31,031 nt of DNA from an uncultured Clostridia bacterium (lineage in GTDB: Bacteria > Bacillota > Clostridia > TANB77 > CAG-508), in NCBI GenBank assembly GCA_948745425.1, contig CAPZDM010000010.1, positions 1-31,031 of the forward strand. The letters are read 5' to 3'. The notes below the pieces were generated by a model. That model did no database searches. It was given only the letters and a program-made list of their open reading frames with translations, and had not been told where the DNA came from. Below, piece by piece: positions 1 through 7,742 of this stretch (position 1 is its first letter; every line of letters begins with the position of its first letter). Both the position numbers and the translations under genes were made by a program.

Positions 1-540
1 TTATGGGAAACAATAATATCATTTGAAATCTCTGCAAACAACAATATTCCTAGAATAAAAGGTATAATAGACAGAATCTGTAAAAAATATGGAAACGAAA
101 TTAAGTGGAACAATAAAACATATTATACATTTCCAAACATACAACAATTAAGTAAAGCAAGCATAGAAGACTTAAGAGAAATAGGGCTAGGATTTAGAGA
201 CAAAAGAATTTATGAAACAACGCAGATATTTTTAAACAAAGAAATAACTTTAAAAGAATTGCAAAATGAGAAAGATACAGAAAAAGTAAAAGAAAAATTA
301 TTAACATTACCAGGAGTTGGACCAAAAGTAGCAGATTGCATATTATTATTTTCTTTAAAACGATATGAAGTATTTCCAATAGATGTGTGGGTAAGAAGAG
401 TAATGAACGAATTATACATACATGAAGAAGACGAAGAAAAAGTATCAAAAAAAGACCTACAAAAACTAGCAAAAAGCAAATATGAAAACTTAGCAGGACT
501 AGCCCAACAATACTTATTTTATTGGAAAAGAGAAGCATAA
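1..540 (+). CDS. ogg: 8-oxoguanine DNA glycosylase, OGG1-type, 5' end outside the window
   Basis: The frame is open from base 1 to the TAA at 538-540, so about 179 C-terminal residues are visible and the start lies upstream. The protein removes 8-oxoguanine from DNA in base-excision repair and also has AP-lyase activity in this family. The visible part is the helix-hairpin-helix-GPD core: a SANNNIPRI-like segment near the start, then the hairpin LPGVGPKVADC, whose Lys is the Schiff-base nucleophile of OGG1, then FPIDVWVRR, whose Asp is the catalytic acid. The pattern matches clostridial OGG1-like enzymes better than MutY or Nth, because the Fe-S cysteine cluster of Nth is absent at the C-terminus. 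addB follows after 19 nt, so the two repair genes are probably co-transcribed. The missing N-terminal domain cannot be judged. Confidence 0.88.
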   Translation, partial: LWETIISFEISANNNIPRIKGIIDRICKKYGNEIKWNNKTYYTFPNIQQLSKASIEDLREIGLGFRDKRIYETTQIFLNKEITLKELQNEKDTEKVKEKLLTLPGVGPKVADCILLFSLKRYEVFPIDVWVRRVMNELYIHEEDEEKVSKKDLQKLAKSKYENLAGLAQQYLFYWKREA

Positions 541-559
541 AAAAGAAAAGAGTAAAAAT

Positions 560-3500
560 ATGAGTTTAAGATTAATATATGGAAAGTCTGGAACAGGCAA
601 AAGTGAATACATTTTAAAAGAAATTAGTAATTTAATAAACAATGAAGAAAAGATATATATTATAACCCCAGAACAATTCTCCTTAACACTAGAAACAAAA
701 CTTTTAGAAGCACTTAAAGAAGAATCTGTTATGAATGCAGAAGTTTTAACATTCAATCGTATGGCATATAGAGTAAAAAGTGAAGTAGGCGGGCTAACCA
801 AAACAGACTTATCCTCATATGGAAAATCAATGATTATTTATGACATTTTAGATAAAAATAAAAATGAATTAAAACTATTAGGCAAATCTGCCAAAAACAT
901 AGACATCATATCTAGACTCATTACAGAATTAAAAACACACTCAATAAAAATAGAAGATATAGAAAAAATAATAGAGCAAGAAAAAGACAAATATCTTAAA
1001 AGTAAATTACAAGATATAATATGCATATATAAAAAATTTGAACAAAGAATAGAAAATAACTTTATAGACGAAAACGACTCTCTAACAATACTTGCAAACC
1101 AACTATCATATACAGATATGTTCAAAAACACAATAATATATATAGATGAATTTGTGGGATTTACACCACAAGAATACAAAGTAATGTTAAAACTATTTAG
1201 AGTAGCAAAACAAGTAAATATCACTGTATGTACAGACTCTCTATTAGAAAGTAAAAATAAGGAAAATGATATATTCTACACAAACAAAAACACAGTATCA
1301 AAAATTATTAAACTAGCAAATAATAATGGAATACAAATAGAAAATCCAGTATATTTAGATAAATGCTATAGATTTAAAAATAATGAACTACAACACTTAG
1401 AAGAAAACCTATATAAAACACCTTATAAAAAATACATAGAAGAAATGAAAAATATAAATTTATTTTTATCAGCAAACTCATATTCAGAAATAGAACATGT
1501 TGCCAAAAAAATAATTCAATTAGTAAGGGATGAAGGAAAAAGATATAAGGACATATCAATAATAACAAAAAATGTAGATACTTATGCAAGTCTTGTAAAA
1601 GCAATATTTGATGAATATGACATACCTGTATTTATAGATAAAAAGAAAGACTTAAGCCAAAATATCCTAATAAAATATATATTAGCCGTATTAGATGTAT
1701 TTGCCAGAAACTGGGACTTTGAAGCTGTAATAAACTATATAAAACTAGGATTTTGCGACATAACAGACGAGGAGATATTTAAAATAGAAAACTATGCAAG
1801 ACATTGGGGAATAAAGTATAACAAATGGTATAGCAAAGACTGGACAGTAGGAAATGAAAATCTAGTAGAATTAAATAAACTAAGAAAAATAATAATACAA
1901 CCATTACTAGAATTTAAAAATAAATTACAAGGAAGAAAGACAGTAAAACAAATCACAAAAGGATTATATGAATTTTTAATTGATAATAATATACAAGAAA
2001 AACTAAAAAACAAAGCAGAAAAGATGGAAAATATTGAAGAGGCAAAATCAGAATATATATCTTCATGGAACTTATTAATGGACATACTAGACGAAATAGT
2101 ATTAATATTTAGTGATGACCAGATAAGTTTTGATAAATATGCGCAAACACTAAAAATAGCCTTTAGTGAAAACGACTTAGGAGCATTACCAGCCTCACAA
2201 GACGAAGTAATCCTAGGAGATGTAAACAGGTCAAGAAGTAAAAAAACAAAAGTAATATTTATAATAGGATTAAATGATGGAGTATTCCCAAGTACAAGTA
2301 GAGAAGAAGGATTTATAAATGACAATGATAGAGAAATTTTAAAAGATAAGGGAATAACACTAGCAAAAACAACAAAAGAAAACATATATGAAGAAAACTT
2401 TAACATATATAAAGCATTTACAACAGCAGAAGAAGAACTATATTTATCATACTCATCAACCTCTAATGATGGAAATGCCCTAAAACCATCAACATTAATA
2501 TATAAAATAAAAAAGATATTTCCTAATATAGAAGAAAAAAGTGATATTATAAAAAGAGAAGATATAATAACAAACAAAAAGGCAACATTTGAAGAACTAT
2601 TAACTAATTTAAGAGACTTTAATCAAGAAAAGGAAATAAATCCAATATGGTTTGATATATATAGAATTTATTTGGAAGACAAACAATGGAAAGAAAAACT
2701 AGAAAATGCAATAAAAGCAGAAAACTACACAAATCAACCAGAAAAGATAACAAAAGAAAACTTAAGAAATATGTATGGAGATACTATATTTACAAGTATA
2801 TCAAGATTAGAACAATATAGAAAGTGTCCATTTTCATTTTACTTAAAATATGGACTAAACATAAATGAAAAAGACACATTTCAAATTCAAAGTATAGACA
2901 CAGGAACATTTATGCATGAAACAATAGACAGTTTCTTTGAAAAAATACAAGATGAAAATATAGACATAAAAAAAATAACAGACGAAGAATTAGAAAGAAT
3001 AGTAAAAGAAATAATAGAAGAAAAACTAAAATTAAACAAAAACTATATCTTTTCAAGTAGTGCAAAATTTAGAACTTTAACCTCTAGGCTAAAAAGGGTA
3101 TTATTAAAATCAATGAAATACATAGTAGAAAGCATTAAAAAAAGCGACTTTGAAATTTTAGGACATGAAGTCGAATTTGGAAAAGTTGGAGGATATCCTG
3201 CAATAGAAGTTAAACTAGACAATGGAAAAAAGGTAGAAATAACAGGAAAAATTGATAGAGTAGATGTATTAAAAACAAATGATGGGAAGTACGTAAGAAT
3301 AATAGACTATAAATCATCTGTAAAAGACATTAATTTAGATGAAGTAATGGCAGGACTCCAAATACAACTTTTAACATATATAGATGCAGTAACAAAAATA
3401 GAAGACTTTATGCCAGCAGGAGTACTATATTTTAACCTAATAGAGCCTATAATTAAAGCAGATAGAAACACTCTTAAAGAAGACATAGAAGAACAAATAA

Positions 3501-3856
3501 AAAAGCAATTCAAAATGAAGGGAATAGTAATATCAGACATAAATATTATAAGAAAAATGGATAAAGACTTAGAAAATGGTTCATCAAACATAGTACCAGT
3601 ATACATAGACAGTAAAGGAAATATAAGTGAAAAAAAATCATCTTGTGCAAATATAGAAGAATTCAAAAAACTTCAGGACTATACTATAAAAACAATAAAA
3701 GAAATAGCAAAAGAAATTTTCGAAGGCAATATTGACATAAAGCCATACTATAAAGACAAAAAGACAGGTTGTGACTATTGTAATTACAAATCAATATGTG
3801 GCTTCAACTCAAACAATAATAAATATAACTATATAAAACATTTTGAGGAAATTTAA
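560..3856 (+). CDS. addB: AddB subunit of the AddAB helicase-nuclease
   Basis: AddB works with AddA to resect double-strand breaks and load RecA in Firmicutes, replacing RecBCD. The 1098-residue length is close to the usual ~1150. A Walker A motif, GKSGTGKS, lies at residues 8-15. The C-terminal RecB-like nuclease shows GKIDRVD near residue 897 and IIDYKSS near residue 915. The four cysteines of the AddB iron-sulfur staple are present: Cys756 in RKCPFSF and Cys1071, Cys1074 and Cys1080 in CDYCNYKSIC. The ATG at 560 has only a weak AAAAGAG ribosome site, which fits coupling to the upstream ogg gene. AddA normally lies directly downstream, but the next gene is an unrelated regulator, so addA must be elsewhere in the genome or absent. 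Confidence 0.95.
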   Translation: MSLRLIYGKSGTGKSEYILKEISNLINNEEKIYIITPEQFSLTLETKLLEALKEESVMNAEVLTFNRMAYRVKSEVGGLTKTDLSSYGKSMIIYDILDKNKNELKLLGKSAKNIDIISRLITELKTHSIKIEDIEKIIEQEKDKYLKSKLQDIICIYKKFEQRIENNFIDENDSLTILANQLSYTDMFKNTIIYIDEFVGFTPQEYKVMLKLFRVAKQVNITVCTDSLLESKNKENDIFYTNKNTVSKIIKLANNNGIQIENPVYLDKCYRFKNNELQHLEENLYKTPYKKYIEEMKNINLFLSANSYSEIEHVAKKIIQLVRDEGKRYKDISIITKNVDTYASLVKAIFDEYDIPVFIDKKKDLSQNILIKYILAVLDVFARNWDFEAVINYIKLGFCDITDEEIFKIENYARHWGIKYNKWYSKDWTVGNENLVELNKLRKIIIQPLLEFKNKLQGRKTVKQITKGLYEFLIDNNIQEKLKNKAEKMENIEEAKSEYISSWNLLMDILDEIVLIFSDDQISFDKYAQTLKIAFSENDLGALPASQDEVILGDVNRSRSKKTKVIFIIGLNDGVFPSTSREEGFINDNDREILKDKGITLAKTTKENIYEENFNIYKAFTTAEEELYLSYSSTSNDGNALKPSTLIYKIKKIFPNIEEKSDIIKREDIITNKKATFEELLTNLRDFNQEKEINPIWFDIYRIYLEDKQWKEKLENAIKAENYTNQPEKITKENLRNMYGDTIFTSISRLEQYRKCPFSFYLKYGLNINEKDTFQIQSIDTGTFMHETIDSFFEKIQDENIDIKKITDEELERIVKEIIEEKLKLNKNYIFSSSAKFRTLTSRLKRVLLKSMKYIVESIKKSDFEILGHEVEFGKVGGYPAIEVKLDNGKKVEITGKIDRVDVLKTNDGKYVRIIDYKSSVKDINLDEVMAGLQIQLLTYIDAVTKIEDFMPAGVLYFNLIEPIIKADRNTLKEDIEEQIKKQFKMKGIVISDINIIRKMDKDLENGSSNIVPVYIDSKGNISEKKSSCANIEEFKKLQDYTIKTIKEIAKEIFEGNIDIKPYYKDKKTGCDYCNYKSICGFNSNNNKYNYIKHFEEI

Positions 3857-3866
3857 AAAATATATA

Positions 3867-3977
3867 TTGAAAAGTGAAGTTCTATTACACAAAACAACAG
3901 GTGAGCTATCTAATAATGTAGAACTTGCTAAAATATCTCCAGAATTAATTTTAGGTAGATTCCAAAACACATATTGA
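3867..3977 (+). CDS. possible short ORF or gene remnant, 36 residues, TTG start
   Basis: Between addB and the XRE gene, a frame opens at TTG 3867 and closes at TGA 3975. The composition is protein-like, with segments such as KTTGELSNNVELAKISPE, but no ribosome site precedes the TTG, and the -35 box of the next promoter overlaps its stop codon. I do not recognise the sequence. It may be the 3' end of a decayed gene rather than an expressed peptide. Confidence 0.25.
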   Translation: MKSEVLLHKTTGELSNNVELAKISPELILGRFQNTY

Positions 3978-4002
3978 AATTTACATAAATATGTAGTATA
4001 AT
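3974..4002 (+). promoter_or_regulatory. sigma-A type promoter of the XRE gene
   Basis: TTGAAA at 3974-3979 and TATAAT at 3997-4002 are separated by 17 bp. A strong AAAGGAGG ribosome site follows about 20 nt downstream of the -10 box, just before the ATG at 4033. This gives the regulator a transcript independent of addB. Confidence 0.75.
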
Positions 4003-4032
4003 ATTAACATAAAATAGAAAAGGAGGACTCCT

Positions 4033-4419
4033 ATGGCAGAAAAAAATATAAGGACAGGAGAAGAACTAATTCAATACATAAGAGAACTAATTTTTCGGAG
4101 GAATATTCCAATAGGAGAATTAGAAAAGAAAGCTGGAATTGCAACAGGATATATATCAAGAATTACTAAAGAGAAAATTTCACCCAATGTATCTCTAGTA
4201 TTGAATATTCTAAATGCTTTAGAAATTGACATACTATTGGTAGATGAATCATCAAATGATGATAAAGTATATTCAATTTTAAAAACTAAATGTTTAGAAG
4301 AAGATAGTACTTTAACTGATAGGAAATTATTATATTTAATTTCCACGATTGTGAAAAAGAAAGATCTCACTGTTTCTGATAAGAAAAGGATTTGCAAGAT
4401 TTTAGAAGCTTTTCTTTAG
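4033..4419 (+). CDS. XRE-family helix-turn-helix protein
   Basis: This 128-residue protein has an N-terminal XRE/Cro-type DNA-binding domain at about residues 10-63, including LEKKAGIATGYISRITK as the helix-turn-helix, and a charged C-terminal segment of about 60 residues with no recognised domain. It is probably a transcription regulator; the target is unknown. The gene has its own promoter, an AGGAGG site 7 nt before the ATG and its own terminator, so it is a single-gene unit. Its codons are less A-biased than those of the neighbours (more TCT, GTT, CTC, ACT), which may point to a separate history. Codon 22 (4096-4098) is a CGG read in frame, followed by AGG. It is the only CGG in the window that does not coincide with a frame break. 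Confidence 0.8.
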   Translation: MAEKNIRTGEELIQYIRELIFRRNIPIGELEKKAGIATGYISRITKEKISPNVSLVLNILNALEIDILLVDESSNDDKVYSILKTKCLEEDSTLTDRKLLYLISTIVKKKDLTVSDKKRICKILEAFL

Positions 4420-4422
4420 AGA

Positions 4423-4458
4423 AAAATCCACAAGCGAGTTTAATCGCTTGTGGATTTT
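4423..4458 (+). terminator. intrinsic terminator after the XRE gene
   Basis: A 15-bp inverted repeat (arms 4423-4437 and 4444-4458) encloses a 6-nt loop. The arms start AAAATCC and end GGATTTT, so the hairpin carries an A-tract and a T-tract and could work in both directions. It begins 3 nt after the stop codon. Confidence 0.85.
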
Positions 4459-4480
4459 ACCATGTATTTTATAAAATAAG

Positions 4481-4509
4481 TCAACAAATTTTAAAATATG
4501 TGCTATACT
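4481..4509 (+). promoter_or_regulatory. probable promoter of pgeF
   Basis: An extended -10, TGCTATACT, ends at 4509. A weak -35, TCAACA, lies at 4481-4486 with 17-bp spacing. It follows the XRE terminator and lies 22 nt before the pgeF start, which has an AGAGGAAG ribosome site. Confidence 0.5.
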
Positions 4510-4531
4510 ATAAAAATAGAAAGAGGAAGTT

Positions 4532-5338
4532 ATGAACAATTATATTATAAAAAAAGAGAATGGAATCTCATATCTACAATTTACAAAACTATTAGAATAT
4601 AAAGATATTATAAAACATGCAATAAGTCTAAAACCTATAGACATTGGAAGCAATGAGAGTTTCTATAAAAGAAAAGAAGAGTCATATTCATATTATCAAA
4701 GACTATGCAATGCTCTAAACTTAGATTACAAGAATATTTATAGACCATATCAAACACATACAGATGTAGTAAAATGTGTAGATAAAGAACAATCAGGAAT
4801 ATTTACAAAAGACTTTAGAGATGTTGATGCACTAGTAACAAATAAAGAAAACAAAATATTATCAATATCTGTAGCAGACTGTATTGATTTAATGTTCTTT
4901 GACCCTGTAAAAAAAGTAATTGCAAACACTCATTCAGGGTGGCAAGGCACATATAAATTAATATCAAAAAAAACTGTGGAAAACATGGTGGATAACTATG
5001 CATGTAATCCAAAAGACATAATATGCTGTATAGGACCAAGTATAAGAAAATGTCACTTTGAGGTAGACGAAGACTTATCAGAAAAATTCTATGAAAAATT
5101 TAAGTATTTATCAAATATTGATGATATAATATCTAAAGGAAAACAAGAAAACAATAAGCAAAAATACAATATAGACACAGTATTAATAAACAAACAAACA
5201 ATGATACAAATGGGGCTAAAGGAGGAAAACATAATAGACTGTGGACTATGTACAGTATGTAATTCAGACAAATTTCACTCATATAGAGTAGAAAAAGAAC
5301 TAGCAGGAAGAAATACAGGTATAATAACATTAATATAG
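4532..5338 (+). CDS. pgeF: PgeF/YfiH-type purine nucleoside phosphorylase (laccase-domain family)
   Basis: This 268-residue protein belongs to the DUF152/Cu-oxidase_4 family, long called polyphenol oxidase. Members have adenosine deaminase and purine nucleoside phosphorylase activity, and E. coli YfiH acts as a peptidoglycan editing factor. The family zinc site is complete: His134 in HSGWQG, Cys174 in RKCHFEVDE and His249 in KFHSYR. The SVADCIDLMFFDP segment matches the conserved core strand. The start at 4532 has an AGAGGAAG site and its own likely promoter. A cysteine-rich stretch, CGLCTVCNS, precedes His249 as in many clostridial members. The exact substrate in this organism is not shown by the sequence. 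Confidence 0.88.
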   Translation: MNNYIIKKENGISYLQFTKLLEYKDIIKHAISLKPIDIGSNESFYKRKEESYSYYQRLCNALNLDYKNIYRPYQTHTDVVKCVDKEQSGIFTKDFRDVDALVTNKENKILSISVADCIDLMFFDPVKKVIANTHSGWQGTYKLISKKTVENMVDNYACNPKDIICCIGPSIRKCHFEVDEDLSEKFYEKFKYLSNIDDIISKGKQENNKQKYNIDTVLINKQTMIQMGLKEENIIDCGLCTVCNSDKFHSYRVEKELAGRNTGIITLI

Positions 5339-5344
5339 AATTAT

Positions 5345-5402
5345 TGTAGGGCATACGAAATGTGTAGGGGCACGGCGCACTGTGCCCACATGGCGAAGCC
5401 AC
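5345..5402. repeat. dispersed GGGCAC hairpin repeat R1, copy a
   Basis: A GC-rich island sits in AT-rich DNA just after the pgeF stop. TGTAGGGGCAC is followed by a hairpin with arms GGGCAC (5368-5373) and GTGCCC (5382-5387), then a second small hairpin TGGC-GAA-GCCA (5391-5401). A partial copy, TGTAGGGCAT, starts at 5345. Related copies lie after mfd and after the YabE-like gene. Confidence 0.6.
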
Positions 5403-5447
5403 ATTTATACATATAGATTATAATAAGAATATAAAGGAGGAAAATTT

Positions 5448-6458
5448 ATGCGTTATCCAGAAAATTTAAAAATAGGAGACACAATAGGAATTTGTGCACC
5501 ATCTGATGGAATAGTAGAGCCAGAAAAAATAGAAAAATTAAATAAAGCAATAGAACAACTAGAAAATATGGGTTATAAAGTAATTGAAACCGAAAGTGTT
5601 AGAAAAAGTATTATAGGAAGAAGTGCTTCAGCTACAAAAAGAGCAAAAGAATTTATGTCATTAATGAAAAACGATGATGTAAAACTAATTCTATATGCTG
5701 GAGGAGGAGACTTCCTAATGGAAATGCTAGAAAAATTGAACTTCGAAGAAATAAGTAAAATGGAGCCAAAATGGACACAAGGATTTTCAGATATCACCAC
5801 TATTAGTTTTCCATTAAATGTTATTTTAGATATGCCAAGTATCTACTGTGATGCTGTTAAAGATTATGCAATGAAACCACTTTATCGTAATTTGACAGAC
5901 GCACTAAAAATAGCATCTGGAGAAGAAATTATTCAAGAATCATTTGAAAAACATAGTATTGGGAAAGAAGATAATTTAGATTATACATATAATTTAGAAT
6001 TAGAAACAAAATGGGAAAATATAACAGGGCAAAAAGAAATTGTAATGCAAGGAAGAGCACTTGGTGGATGTTTAGATTGTGTTGATACATTAATTGGTAC
6101 TAAATTTGATAAAGTGAAGGAATATATAAAAAAATATAAAAATGATGGAATAATATGGTTCTTAGAGTGCTTTGAGATGAACACACCACAGCTTGAAAGA
6201 ATACTTTGGAAAATGAAAAATGCTGGGTATTTTGAAAACTGTAAAGGAATTATTTTTGGTAGATCATTTATTATGAGAGAAGATTATGAATTAACCTTTA
6301 ATCAGGCTTGTATAGAAGTATTAGGTGGTTTAAATATTCCAATAATAACTAATGCAGATATAGGACATGTTCCACCACAACTTGCTATGGTAAATGGAGC
6401 GATTTTGAAGATTACATCACAAAATGGAAAAGGAACAGTAGAAACATTCCTTAAATAG
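5448..6458 (+). CDS. S66-family LD-carboxypeptidase / MccF-like serine peptidase
   Basis: This 336-residue protein matches the LD-carboxypeptidase A/MccF family, which cleaves L,D-peptide bonds in peptidoglycan stem peptides or detoxifies microcin C-like peptides. The catalytic triad is visible: Ser114 in GFSDIT (nucleophile elbow), Glu240 in WFLECFE and His307 in DIGHVPPQ. The N-terminal signature IGICAPSDG is typical. No signal peptide is present, so a cytoplasmic role in wall recycling is likely. Retained GFSD and LECFE motifs and the length fit the MccF-like branch somewhat better than classic LdcA. An AAAGGAGG site lies 7 nt before the ATG. A TATAAT at 5419-5424 may be its -10 box, but no good -35 box is seen. 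Confidence 0.88.
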   Translation: MRYPENLKIGDTIGICAPSDGIVEPEKIEKLNKAIEQLENMGYKVIETESVRKSIIGRSASATKRAKEFMSLMKNDDVKLILYAGGGDFLMEMLEKLNFEEISKMEPKWTQGFSDITTISFPLNVILDMPSIYCDAVKDYAMKPLYRNLTDALKIASGEEIIQESFEKHSIGKEDNLDYTYNLELETKWENITGQKEIVMQGRALGGCLDCVDTLIGTKFDKVKEYIKKYKNDGIIWFLECFEMNTPQLERILWKMKNAGYFENCKGIIFGRSFIMREDYELTFNQACIEVLGGLNIPIITNADIGHVPPQLAMVNGAILKITSQNGKGTVETFLK

Positions 6459-6460
6459 AT

Positions 6461-6521
6461 GGAAATAGGGACGGTTCTCTTTTCCGAAAAAATGGAAAAT
6501 GGGACACTCTCCTTTTTCCAT
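6461..6521. repeat. dispersed GGGACGGTTCTC hairpin repeat R2, copy a
   Basis: Just after the S66 gene stop comes GGAAATAGGGACGGTTCTC, then TTTTCC, then a diverged second half GGAAAATGGGACAC with another TTTTTCC. The same two-part arrangement occurs after rsmA. The arms GGAAA and TTTCC can fold into hairpins. This resembles REP-like repeats common in Firmicute and other genomes. Confidence 0.65.
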
Positions 6522-6558
6522 AAAGAGCATTGCTTATTTGTGAAAAGGTGGTAATTAT

Positions 6559-7110
6559 ATGTATAATAATTGGGAAGAATTAGAAGAAGCAATAAAAGAT
6601 TGTAATAAATGTAAATTATGTAGAGGCAGAAGAAATATAGTATTTGGAACAGGAAATAAGGAAGCAGAATTAATGTTAATTGGTGAAGGACCAGGAGCAG
6701 ACGAAGATATTCAAGGATTACCATTTGTAGGAAAAGCAGGACAACTTATGAATAAAGCATTTATAGGACTAGGAATAAATAGAGAAGAAGTATACATAGC
6801 AAATATAGTAAAATGTAGACCTCCTAATAATAGAGACCCAGAACAAGAAGAGGCAATGGCATGTATTGATTATTTAAGAAATCAAGTAATGCTTGTAAAA
6901 CCAAAAGTCATAATTCTCTTAGGAAGAATAGCACTAAATAATATCTTAGGTACAGAATATAAAATAACAGCCTCTAGGGGAAAGGTTATAGAAAAGAAAG
7001 GAATTACATATATACCTACTTGGCATCCAGCAGCACTTTTAAGAGATGAGACTAAAAAAATTGATTTCTGGAATGACCTAAAACTGGCTTTAAATATCTT
7101 AAAAAAATAA
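6559..7110 (+). CDS. udg: family 4 uracil-DNA glycosylase, iron-sulfur type
   Basis: This 183-residue enzyme removes uracil from DNA to start base-excision repair. Family 4 features are visible: an N-terminal cysteine cluster (Cys15, Cys18, Cys21 in CNKCKLC), GEGPGADEDIQGLPFVGKAG as motif A, KCRPPNNRDP and a later MAC cysteine completing the 4Fe-4S ligands, and the C-terminal WHPAALLRD motif. Length and motif order match Thermotoga/Clostridium type UDGs rather than Ung. An AAAGGTGG site lies just upstream. The gene follows the S66 gene after a 100-nt gap holding repeat R2, and ends in a strong terminator shared with convergent rpsT. Confidence 0.93.
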   Translation: MYNNWEELEEAIKDCNKCKLCRGRRNIVFGTGNKEAELMLIGEGPGADEDIQGLPFVGKAGQLMNKAFIGLGINREEVYIANIVKCRPPNNRDPEQEEAMACIDYLRNQVMLVKPKVIILLGRIALNNILGTEYKITASRGKVIEKKGITYIPTWHPAALLRDETKKIDFWNDLKLALNILKK

Positions 7111-7135
7111 AAATCCCCAAGGGGATTTTTATTTT
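7109..7135. terminator. bidirectional intrinsic terminator between udg and rpsT
   Basis: The arms AAATCCCC (7111-7118) and GGGGATTT (7121-7128) flank a 2-nt AA spacer, followed by a long T-rich tail on the + strand. The A-run before the stem serves as a T-tract on the - strand. It therefore suits both the udg transcript and the rpsT transcript that runs towards it. Confidence 0.85.
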
Positions 7136-7144
7136 TTCTCATGC

Positions 7145-7230
7145 TTATTTTATACTATTTAATTTTTTAGACATAGTAGATTTTTTTCTTGCTGCAGTGT
7201 TTTTGTTAAAAACACCTTTCTTTATAGACA
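7145..7230 (-). pseudogene. broken second copy of the 3' end of rpsT
   Basis: Reading the - strand from about 7230 down to the TAA at 7145-7147 gives a peptide KKGVFNKNTAARKKSTMSKK plus LNSIK, the C-terminal end of ribosomal protein S20. No start or N-terminal part is present upstream, so it is a fragment. Its GVFNKN stretch differs from the GVIVKN of the intact neighbour, yet the following 53 bases are identical to it. It sits between the intact rpsT and its terminator, so it is transcribed as part of the 3' untranslated region. Confidence 0.8.
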
Positions 7231-7323
7231 AGTGAAATCGCCAATACTTGACGATTTCCCATGCTATTTCATACTATTTAATTTTTTAGACATAGTAGAT
7301 TTTTTTCTTGCTGCAGTGTTTTT
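7152..7323. repeat. direct repeat pair made by the rpsT 3'-end duplication
   Basis: Bases 7152-7204 and 7271-7323 are identical over 53 bp and offset by 119 bp. The similarity continues, with mismatches, for about 12 bp on the inner side. The segment between the units holds an inverted repeat, GAAATCG (7234-7240) with CGATTTC (7252-7258). Confidence 0.9.
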
Positions 7324-7527
7324 AACAATAACACCTTTTGAACAAGCCATGTCTATTTTTTTGGTTGCTTCACTGTATAATTTTTGTGCTTCTTCAGCAT
7401 TTCCAGCTTCAACAGCATTTTCAAATTTCTTTATAGCTGTTCTATATTCAGATTTAATCATATTATTTCTTAATGTTTTCTTTTCAATGATTTTAGTTCT
7501 TTTTTTTGCTGATTTTATGTTTGGCAT
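7264..7527 (-). CDS. rpsT: 30S ribosomal protein S20
   Basis: This 87-residue basic protein binds 16S rRNA in the small subunit. The start MPNIKSAKKR and the C-terminal KNTAARKKSTMSKKLN motif are diagnostic, and the length is normal. A strong GAGGAGGTG site precedes the ATG on the - strand, and a good promoter lies upstream. It is the only clear - strand gene in the window. A partial duplicate of its 3' end lies directly downstream. In many Firmicutes rpsT is monocistronic, as here. Confidence 0.96.
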   Translation of the reverse strand: MPNIKSAKKRTKIIEKKTLRNNMIKSEYRTAIKKFENAVEAGNAEEAQKLYSEATKKIDMACSKGVIVKNTAARKKSTMSKKLNSMK

Positions 7528-7572
7528 CTAAATGCACCTCCTCTTAAATAAGTCTAAACAATATCGCAAAAT

Positions 7573-7601
7573 ATTGTATCACGAAAATAAGTAAAATGCA
7601 A
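7573..7601 (-). promoter_or_regulatory. promoter of rpsT
   Basis: On the - strand, TTGCAT (7596-7601) and TACAAT (7573-7578) have exactly 17 bp between them. The -10 box lies about 45 nt before the start codon. The spacing and boxes fit the vegetative sigma factor. Confidence 0.7.
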
Positions 7602-7680
7602 GTAAAACAACAAAAAATATCAGAAAATTAGATTAAAAAGCAACAGAAAGTTTAAAATTCTGGAAAATCAATAATTATTA

Positions 7681-7709
7681 TTGACAAAAGTTATAGGAGA
7701 TAATATTAT
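7681..7709 (+). promoter_or_regulatory. promoter of the unknown gene pair at 7743-9477
   Basis: A perfect -35 box, TTGACA (7681-7686), lies 17 bp from TATTAT (7704-7709). The ribosome site GGAGG follows, then the ATG at 7743. No other promoter is seen before the second gene. Confidence 0.7.
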
Positions 7710-7742
7710 ATAAACAGTAGATTATATGGAGGAAAAATAAAA

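Noticed and set aside
5345..5402. Insertion sequence end or attachment site
   Set aside because: No transposase or integrase is nearby and the element recurs as a short hairpin without target duplications.
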